From Billgrantia tianxiuensis (GTDB lineage Bacteria; Pseudomonadota; Gammaproteobacteria; Pseudomonadales; Halomonadaceae), in assembly GCF_009834345.1 (NCBI RefSeq), contig NZ_CP035042.1, positions 62,001-126,000 of the forward strand: a DNA stretch of 64,000 bases, in the 5' to 3' direction. Below are positions 58,520-64,000 of the stretch, piece by piece. Both the position numbers and the translations under genes were made by a program. The notes beneath the pieces were generated by a model, which saw nothing but the letters and a program-made list of their open reading frames with translations, had not been told where the DNA came from and made no database searches. Every line of letters begins with the position of its first letter. Position 1 is the stretch's first letter.

Positions 58520-58521
58520 AA
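57226..58521 (+). CDS. TRAP transporter large membrane subunit (DctM), copy B
   Basis: 431 residues, identical in protein sequence to the copy at 23892. Same start context and membrane layout. It ends TAA, and the next gene is a MarR regulator 31 bases on, probably in the same transcript. Confidence 0.94.
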   Translation: MTEALYGFAALLLLAFLRVPLAFAMGIVGFAGFYYLTGNWNAAEAMAARRVVDTAMDYGLSVIPLFILMGNLVSHAGLSDALFRASNGFLGHRKGGQAMATIVACGGFSAICGSSLATAATMGRVAMPQMRKYGYKDTLASASIAAGGTLGILIPPSVMLVIYGILTETSIRELFAAGFIPGILGIVMYLVAVKWVLWRDPAAGPAGEKVEWPERLTALKSVGSTLALFVLVIGGIYLGVFTPTEAAGIGAMGAFLIALWRRALTPQVLMNVLMDTVRTTAMLFAVVLTALIFANFINRAGLPSDLLAFVNGLDIAPFLVILVILAIYVLLGCVFESMSMLLLTVPVFFPVVAGLGFDLVWFGILVVIVIEISLITPPVGMNVFVLRAVLPDVSTGTIFRGVTPFWVAGMARALLVLVFPGIVLFLPQLLY

Positions 58522-58552
58522 TCGCTGCCAAGCGCAGGGTGAGGAGTTCCTG

Positions 58553-59065
58553 ATGAACATGGAGGAGAACCGGGCGGGGCTCGCCAGGGAGGGCGAGGAG
58601 AGTCTGGTCGAACCGTCAACCAAGCAGGAGTTGGATCTCAACCAGTTCCTGCCCTATCGGCTCAACAGCCTGGCCGATCGTATCAGCCAGGCATTGGCGG
58701 AGCTCTACGAAGAGCGCTACCAGTTGAATATTGCTCAGTGGCGGGTGCTGGCCTGGCTCAGCCACTGCGACGAGCTGACGGCGAAGAAGATCTGCGCCTA
58801 CACCAACATGGACAAGGCCCGCGTCTCGCGGGCGATCCAGTCACTGGAGGAGCGAGGGCTGATCAGCCGCACGCCCGCTCCCGAGGACCAGCGCCAGCAG
58901 GATCTCCACCTCACCGCCGCCGGTCAGACGCTACTGGCCAAGCTGATTCCCGAGGCCCAGGCCTGGGAGGCGGAGCTGGTCGCGACTCTCACCGCCGGTG
59001 AGTATCGCGACCTGCTCAACGTGATGCGCAAGCTGGAGCGTCAGTTGGAGCGGATCGGGCAGTAA
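58553..59065 (+). CDS. MarR-family transcriptional regulator
   Basis: A 170-residue regulator with a polar N-terminal extension (about 1-30) and a MarR winged helix (about 60-130; LTAKKICAYTNMDKARVSRAIQSLEERGLISR, then wing residues PEDQRQ). MarR proteins of the HpaR/HpcR kind sense aromatic acids. Start after TGAGGAGTTCCTG. Lies directly after dctPQM and convergent with an IclR gene, so local control of transport or of the homogentisate operon is likely. Confidence 0.9.
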   Translation: MNMEENRAGLAREGEESLVEPSTKQELDLNQFLPYRLNSLADRISQALAELYEERYQLNIAQWRVLAWLSHCDELTAKKICAYTNMDKARVSRAIQSLEERGLISRTPAPEDQRQQDLHLTAAGQTLLAKLIPEAQAWEAELVATLTAGEYRDLLNVMRKLERQLERIGQ

Positions 59066-59080
59066 CGGTTTCGGGTCGCT

Positions 59081-59941
59081 TCAAGCTCTTGCGGTGGCCT
59101 CTGCCTCGGCAGGGCTGGGCACGCGCCCGCCGATTCGGGCGGTGATCTCGGCGGCGGTCTCCCGCACCAGTGCGCCCAGCTCCGGCAGCCGCGCTTCGGG
59201 AATGCGTGCCACCGGGCCCGATACCGAAATGGCCGCCAGCGGCGTGCCGTGTTCGTCGTGCAGGCAGGCGGCTACGCAGTGCAGGCCGATGGCGTGCTCC
59301 TCGCGGTCGCAGGCAAAGCCCTGGCGCCGCACCTCGGCCAGATTGGCACGCAGCGCCTCGGGGGTATGCAGGGTATTGCGGGTGACTCGCGTGAGGCCGC
59401 GCTCGGCCAGCACCCGCTCGAACTCGTCGTCGGGCAGCCAGGCCATCAGCGCCTTGCCCACTCCCGAAGCGTGCAGCGGTGCGCGCGACCCGAGCCGGGT
59501 GATCATGCGCATCATCTGCGACGATTCGCTCTGGGCCAGGAATACCGCGGTGGCGCCGTCGCGAATGCCCAGGTTGGCGGTCTCGCCGGTCTCGGCGGTC
59601 AGGCGACGCAGGAAGGGGCGGCTGGTGGCGACGAAGTCGCGCGCCTCGAGAAAACTGTTGCCGATGCGGAAGGTCTTGACGTCGATCTTCCACACGCCAA
59701 GCTCTGCATCCTGGGTGATGAAGCCCTGCCCCTGCAGCGCCTGCAGCAGGCGATGGGTAGTGGAGGGTGCCAGATCGACCATCTCGGCCAGTTCGGACAG
59801 CGCCAGGCCACCCGGTGTGGCGGCCAGCCGCTCGAGCAGGTTGAGCCCGCGTACCAGCGATTGACTATGGCCGCTAGCGCTCTTGCCGGGGCCGGGCGGG
59901 CGCCCCGCCGTTCTGCGTTTGACTTCACTCACCTGCGTCAT
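59081..59941 (-). CDS. IclR-family transcriptional regulator
   Basis: A 286-residue IclR-type protein. Winged helix about 28-90 (GGLALSELAEMVDLAPSTTHRLLQAL), effector domain with ASGVGKALMAWL and AISVSGPVARI. The N-terminal 25 residues are basic and flexible. It stands 15 bases from the convergent MarR gene and 129 bases after the crotonase gene start region. HmgR of pseudomonads is an IclR protein, so control of the homogentisate genes is plausible but not shown. Confidence 0.9.
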   Translation of the reverse strand: MTQVSEVKRRTAGRPPGPGKSASGHSQSLVRGLNLLERLAATPGGLALSELAEMVDLAPSTTHRLLQALQGQGFITQDAELGVWKIDVKTFRIGNSFLEARDFVATSRPFLRRLTAETGETANLGIRDGATAVFLAQSESSQMMRMITRLGSRAPLHASGVGKALMAWLPDDEFERVLAERGLTRVTRNTLHTPEALRANLAEVRRQGFACDREEHAIGLHCVAACLHDEHGTPLAAISVSGPVARIPEARLPELGALVRETAAEITARIGGRVPSPAEAEATARA

Positions 59942-60070
59942 TCCTCTGCTTTGACCTGACAGCCTTTTCGAAGGCCAGCAACAGGATACCCGCTCGGCGC
60001 TGGCTTGTCTCGATTGCGGAAATACCTTCCACTCTTCTTTCGCAGGGAGGTCTTGCGCAGGACGGGATGG

Positions 60071-60862
60071 CTAGCGGTGGCGCCATTGGGGTTCCCGCTT
60101 GGCGATGAAGGCATCGATACCCTCGGCCACATCCTCGGCCATCATGTTGCAGGCCATGGTTTCGCCGGCCAGGGCGTAGGCTTCGCTCAGCGGCAGTTGC
60201 AGCTGACGCTGGAACAGCGCCTTGCCGGTGCGCAGTGCCACCGCGCTCTTGGCGCAGAGGCTGGCGGTGAGCTCATCGAGCACTTCGTCCAGGGCCTCGT
60301 CGTCGGCTACGCGATTGACCAACCCCCAGTCGAGTGCCTGATCGGCATCGATGAACTCGCCGGTGAAGAGCATTTCCATGGCGCGTTTGCGGCCGATGTT
60401 GCGCGACAGCGCCACCGCTGGGGTCGAGCAGAACAGCCCCACGTTGATGCCCGACACCGCGAATCGGGCCGAACGCGCTGCCACCGCCAGGTCGCAGCTG
60501 GCGACCAACTGGCAGCCAGCGGCGGTGGCCAATCCCTGGACTCGGGCGATTACCGGTACCGGCAGCTGGACGATGCGCTGCATGACCTCGCCGCAGCGGG
60601 CGAACAGCTCCTGGTAATAGGCCTTGTCGGGATTGGCGCGCATCTCCTTCAGATCATGCCCGGCGCAGAAGGCGCGCCCTTCGGCGGCGATCACCACGCA
60701 GCGCACCGAGTCCTCGTTGGCCAGGCGCGAGAGTTCGCCACCCAGTGCCTTGAGCACTTCTTCCGACAGTGCATTGAACTGGCGGGGACGGTTCAACGTG
60801 AGAGTGGCAACGCCGCGCTGGTCGCGACGAATCACCGGGCGTTCGTCGACGGTCGTATTCAT
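60071..60862 (-). CDS. Enoyl-CoA hydratase/isomerase family protein
   Basis: A 263-residue crotonase-fold protein. Oxyanion residues in RQFNALSEEVL and GRAFCAGHDLKEMRANPD, and a catalytic region GINVGLFCSTPAVALSRN of the ECHDC3-like subfamily, where the usual Glu pattern differs. ATG at 60862 follows CAGGATACGACA. The paa operon lacks paaF, and this is the only other hydratase in the window, but its sequence is not typical PaaF, so I leave the role open. Confidence 0.82.
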   Translation of the reverse strand: MNTTVDERPVIRRDQRGVATLTLNRPRQFNALSEEVLKALGGELSRLANEDSVRCVVIAAEGRAFCAGHDLKEMRANPDKAYYQELFARCGEVMQRIVQLPVPVIARVQGLATAAGCQLVASCDLAVAARSARFAVSGINVGLFCSTPAVALSRNIGRKRAMEMLFTGEFIDADQALDWGLVNRVADDEALDEVLDELTASLCAKSAVALRTGKALFQRQLQLPLSEAYALAGETMACNMMAEDVAEGIDAFIAKREPQWRHR

Positions 60863-60982
60863 TGTCGTATCCTGTAGAAACGTGCCCGCCACCAGCCTAG
60901 CCTGTCGCGCGCACAATTCGTCACCCCTGCGACCAAAGGCGGTATGCCACGCTGCCCGGATTCCGCCTAGCGAGAGCGAAGC

Positions 60983-62221
60983 ATGAACGACTCACTTTCC
61001 GACCACGAGGCCCTGCATAAGGGCATGCCGCAGACCGGTAACCGGCTGCTGGCCGACGTCAGCCTGCCGGCCGCCGTGATCCACGAACCGGCGCTGGCCC
61101 ATAACCTGGCCTGGATGCAGCGCTTCTGCGAAGACCATGGGGCGCGACTGGCCCCCCACGGCAAGACCACCATGTGCCCCGAGCTGTTCCATCGCCAGCT
61201 CGCTGCCGGCGCCTGGGGCATTACCCTGGCCACGGCTTCCCAGTGCCGGGCAGCCTTCCATCACGGTGTCAATCGCCTGATGCTGGCCAACCAGCTCGTT
61301 GGCGAGGCCAACATGGCCATCGTTGCGGGGCTGATCGAGGCCGGTGCCGACTTCTATTGCGTCGTCGACAGTGCGCGCAATGTCGATCAATTGGCACGCT
61401 ACTTCACCGCCCGCGACCTGCGTCTCAAGGTGCTGATCGAACTCGGGGTGCCGGGCGGTCGCTGCGGCTGCCGCGATACCGACGAGGTGATGGCGCTGGC
61501 CGAACGTATCGACAGTGAGCAGGCTCTGGTGCTATCCGGCCTCGAGGGCTACGAGGGAGTGGTGCATGGAGGCGATCCCGAACGCGCCGTGCGGGCCTAT
61601 GCCTGGCAACTGGTCGAGGCGGCCCAGGCATTGGAGCGCGACGCTCTGATCGAGAGTCCACAGCCGCTGATCACGGCGTCCGGTTCGGCCTGGTACGACC
61701 TGATTGCCGGGGTGTTCCGTGAAGCGCGATTGGGGTCGCAGTTCGTGCCGGTGTTGCGCCCTGGCTGCTACGTGGTGCACGACCACGGCATCTATCGCCA
61801 GGCTCAGCGTGAAGTCCTGGCGCGCCGTCCGGAGCTTGAGCGGGGACTCAAACCGGCGCTCGAGGTCTACGCCCAGGTGATCTCGTTGCCCGAGCCGGGG
61901 CTCGCCATCGTCGGCATGGGCAAGCGCGACGTCGGCCATGACCAGATGCCCGAACCGCTGCGGCGCTATCGCGAAGGCGACGAGCGCTTGCATCCGCTGT
62001 CAGTGGAGGGCTGGCAATTGACCAAGCTGATGGACCAGCACGCCTTCGTCAGGCTGCCCGAGGAGGACGAAGAACCCGCAAACGGCAACGGGCGGGTGCG
62101 AGTGGGCGACATCGTGGCTTTTGGCGTCTCCCACCCCTGCCTGACCTTCGACAAGTGGCGGCGGCTCTGTCGCGTCGATGAGCGGCTGGAGGTGGTAGAG
62201 GTAATGCAGACCTGTTTCTAG
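60983..62221 (+). CDS. PLP-dependent D-threonine aldolase / D-serine dehydratase-like enzyme
   Basis: A 412-residue enzyme of the fold-type III (alanine-racemase-like) PLP family. The PLP lysine is in APHGKTTMCPEL (near residue 59), and the C-terminal domain has HPCLTFDKW with His and Cys that bind the metal in D-serine dehydratases and D-threonine aldolases. The length fits the bacterial amino acid deaminase group. Divergent from the crotonase gene, convergent with the permease gene. Substrate probably a beta-hydroxy D-amino acid. Confidence 0.85.
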   Translation: MNDSLSDHEALHKGMPQTGNRLLADVSLPAAVIHEPALAHNLAWMQRFCEDHGARLAPHGKTTMCPELFHRQLAAGAWGITLATASQCRAAFHHGVNRLMLANQLVGEANMAIVAGLIEAGADFYCVVDSARNVDQLARYFTARDLRLKVLIELGVPGGRCGCRDTDEVMALAERIDSEQALVLSGLEGYEGVVHGGDPERAVRAYAWQLVEAAQALERDALIESPQPLITASGSAWYDLIAGVFREARLGSQFVPVLRPGCYVVHDHGIYRQAQREVLARRPELERGLKPALEVYAQVISLPEPGLAIVGMGKRDVGHDQMPEPLRRYREGDERLHPLSVEGWQLTKLMDQHAFVRLPEEDEEPANGNGRVRVGDIVAFGVSHPCLTFDKWRRLCRVDERLEVVEVMQTCF

Positions 62222-62271
62222 GTTCGGCATGGGAAGAGGCGGTGCTGGGCATACGGGTTGAAACCGCAGCT

Positions 62272-63171
62272 TCAGGATCGCTTCAGCTCGCGCTCGGCCT
62301 TCAGCCGCGTCAACCTGTCGCCGAACAGGTAGGCGCCGAGCGCTACCAGGATCAGCACGGCGCCTGCCAGCATCGAGGACGATGGCTGTTCCTGATTGAA
62401 GGTCATGCCCAGGCCCAGTGCCAGCACCGGTGTGATCAGCGTGACCAATGCCACGGTAGCCGCCGAGAGACGTGACAGAATCAGGAAGTAACAAAGGAAG
62501 CCCAGCAGCGAACCGAACAGCGCCAGGTAGATGACCGACCACAGGCCACGTGAGCTGAGCGGTACCGTCAAGGGCTCGCCGCTGGCCAGCCACAGCACGA
62601 GAAAGCACGGCAGGCTCAGGGCCAGGGCGCCCAAGGTCTGCTCCAGTGGGCCGAGACCGGCGGCTACACGCTGCACGGCGATGCCGCTGGCGCTGAAGAG
62701 GGTGACGGCGAGCAGCATCATCAGCAGAGCCGGCAACTGGTCGCTACCCAGTATCAGACTGTCGGCGAACACCACGGCCAGGCCCAGCACGCCGAGCGTG
62801 CAACCGAACCAGTGCCAGCGGCGCAGCTTCACGGCGCCGGGCAGCAGTTGCAGGATCAGCCCCGAGACCAGCGGTGCCATGCCGAATATCACCGACATCA
62901 TGCCGGAGGGTAGCGTCATCGAGGCGTGATAGCTCAATGCCATGGCGCCAAACACCCCGGGAACCGCCGCTGCGTAGCTCTTCATGGCATGCTTGTCCCT
63001 ACGCAGGTCACGGCGCATTGCCATCAGCACCACGAGCCCCGCCAGGAAGGCAAGCGCCATTCGTAACAGCACGCTGCCCACGGGGGCTCCCGCTTCGGCG
63101 CTCCACTTGATGGCCAGTGGCGTGGTAGCCCATACCAACACTACGATCAGGTAGGCGGCGGCAGTTGGCAT
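62272..63171 (-). CDS. EamA/DMT-superfamily permease
   Basis: A 299-residue protein with ten hydrophobic segments in two EamA repeats (about 5-130 and 145-285). Such permeases usually export amino acids or metabolites. It is convergent with the D-amino-acid lyase-like gene, with 50 bases between. Confidence 0.9.
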   Translation of the reverse strand: MPTAAAYLIVVLVWATTPLAIKWSAEAGAPVGSVLLRMALAFLAGLVVLMAMRRDLRRDKHAMKSYAAAVPGVFGAMALSYHASMTLPSGMMSVIFGMAPLVSGLILQLLPGAVKLRRWHWFGCTLGVLGLAVVFADSLILGSDQLPALLMMLLAVTLFSASGIAVQRVAAGLGPLEQTLGALALSLPCFLVLWLASGEPLTVPLSSRGLWSVIYLALFGSLLGFLCYFLILSRLSAATVALVTLITPVLALGLGMTFNQEQPSSSMLAGAVLILVALGAYLFGDRLTRLKAERELKRS

Positions 63172-63481
63172 GCGGTCTTCCTTGGCAAATGGAATGCGCG
63201 AGTGCGCTTCGAAGAATAATCATTAGCACAGCAATGGCTTCTACGTCGAACCGACAGGGGAGAAGCGAGGCCCTGCTGTGCCTGAACGAGCCATCATACG
63301 GGACGGGCGTGAACCGGGGCGTCATATCTGGCATCTTGCTTAGGGTGTCGCGCGGCCGTGTGTCACCCTTTTCTGCACGCAAGTCCTATACGCAAGCTCT
63401 GTACGCAAGTTATCTGCCGGGCGCGGGGATAGTATCCCTGCCGCTCCTGTCATGTCAGGCATGATCGACCGAGAGGTATCG
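63172..63481. other. Intergenic region with no recognised feature
   Basis: 310 bases divergent between the permease and the last gene. It contains near-repeats of CGCAAGT (about 63379-63410), possibly operator sequence. No gene or terminator recognised. Confidence 0.5.
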
Positions 63482-64000
63482 ATGAAAGACGCACAGTGTC
63501 TGGGTATCCTGCTACCCGAGGATGGTCCTCCCGATTACGAATGGTACGGTTTGGACCAGCGGGGCAAACCTGACGCCGATGAGTTGCCGACCATCGCCGT
63601 TGGCAAGGTCCTCAGCGATGGCCACCATGAACACACCGCCCTGATGGCGCTCGGCGCTACCGATCGCCTCGCTGCGGTGGGTGAGTCGCTGGTCAGGGAC
63701 GCCGGGGCCCGGGCGGTCGTCTGGGCCTGTACCAGCGGCAGCTTCATCGGTGGGCTGGAGTGGTCCATTGCCCAGTCCCGCGAGCTTTCGCAATGGCTCG
63801 GTGTGCCCGTCACCAGTACCGCCATGGCGTTTTGTGCTGCCCTGGCCGCGCTCGATCAGCGCAGGGTCGACCTGCTGAGCCCCTATCCACCGGAAGTTAC
63901 CGAACAGCTGGTGCAGTTCCTGCGTGACAGCGATGTGAAGGTGGATAACCTGCAGGCGCTGAACTGTCCCTACGCGGCCGACTCCCACCGGCTCGATATC
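63482..64000 (+). CDS. Asp/Glu racemase-superfamily protein (maleate isomerase-like), truncated by window end
   Basis: At least 173 residues, open to the window edge. The sequence reads MKDAQCLGILLPEDGPPDYEW, then VVWACTSGSFIGG, whose Cys matches the first catalytic Cys of maleate isomerases, arylmalonate decarboxylases and Asp/Glu racemases. The second catalytic Cys would be near LNCPYAADS. ATG at 63482 follows GAGAGGTATCG; an in-frame ATG at 63461 is less well placed. Product of the reaction unknown. Confidence 0.8.
   Translation, partial: MKDAQCLGILLPEDGPPDYEWYGLDQRGKPDADELPTIAVGKVLSDGHHEHTALMALGATDRLAAVGESLVRDAGARAVVWACTSGSFIGGLEWSIAQSRELSQWLGVPVTSTAMAFCAALAALDQRRVDLLSPYPPEVTEQLVQFLRDSDVKVDNLQALNCPYAADSHRLDI

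Noticed and set aside
57196..58641. A 481-residue open frame, rich in His, Gln and Arg, antisense to dctM (and its twin at 23862-25175)
   Set aside because: Low-complexity composition typical of the opposite strand of GC-rich genes, with no ribosome site; it mirrors a clear DctM on the other strand.

Overview
The window is high-GC gammaproteobacterial DNA. Codon use, gene content and protein character fit a Halomonas-like (Halomonadaceae) organism; that assignment is inference, as there is no rRNA. Nearly everything is aromatic catabolism, its transporters and its regulators. I see no tRNA, rRNA, CRISPR array, transposase or phage gene.

Layout. (1) 0-5.1 kb: IclR regulator, divergent self-sufficient P450 (CYP116B type), a lone TRAP solute-binding protein and a small cysteine-rich DUF6455-type protein. 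(2) 5.1-8.4 kb: chromate transporter and a chemoreceptor. (3) 8.4-21.7 kb: a complete quinohemoprotein amine dehydrogenase system. qhpA-D-C-B-F-E lie on the minus strand; aldehyde dehydrogenase, a porin-like protein and qhpG lie on the plus strand behind a consensus sigma-54 promoter, next to a sigma-54 activator gene. (4) 22.2-25.8 kb: TRAP transporter dctPQM and a second DUF6455 gene. (5) 25.8-39.3 kb: phenylacetate pathway paaGHIJK, paaABCDE-paaZ, paaY and paaX. (6) 39.4-48.8 kb: LuxR regulator, a flavin hydroxylase with a DUF2783 partner, third DUF6455 gene, MerR/hydrolase pair, MocR regulator with a DUF1127 gene, SpoIIAA-like protein and two MFS pumps. (7) 49-55.2 kb: homogentisate operon (maiA, fahA, hmgA, DUF2783 protein, flavin hydroxylase, metallo-beta-lactamase-fold protein). 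(8) 55.6-64 kb: third TRAP cluster, whose dctQM is a near-perfect copy of the one at 23-25 kb, then MarR and IclR regulators, an enoyl-CoA hydratase, a D-amino-acid lyase-like enzyme, an EamA permease and a truncated Asp/Glu racemase-superfamily gene.

Together the genes read as an arylethylamine/arylacetate island. Amine dehydrogenase and aldehyde dehydrogenase would turn phenethylamine-type amines into phenylacetate. The paa genes take phenylacetate to acetyl-CoA and succinyl-CoA, and the hydroxylase/homogentisate genes handle hydroxyphenylacetates. Three related TRAP binding proteins sit one beside each module.

Two results stand out. All three DUF6455 genes, scattered over 38 kb, carry an FNR/CRP-type palindrome (TTGA[C/G]-N4-GTCAA) 57-66 bp before the start codon, followed at fixed spacing by a -10 box, so they look like one regulon. 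Thirteen single-site frameshifts break eleven otherwise well-conserved genes, always in short G/C runs and six times at CCCGAG. This looks like systematic base-calling error rather than decay, so these genes are reported across the break.
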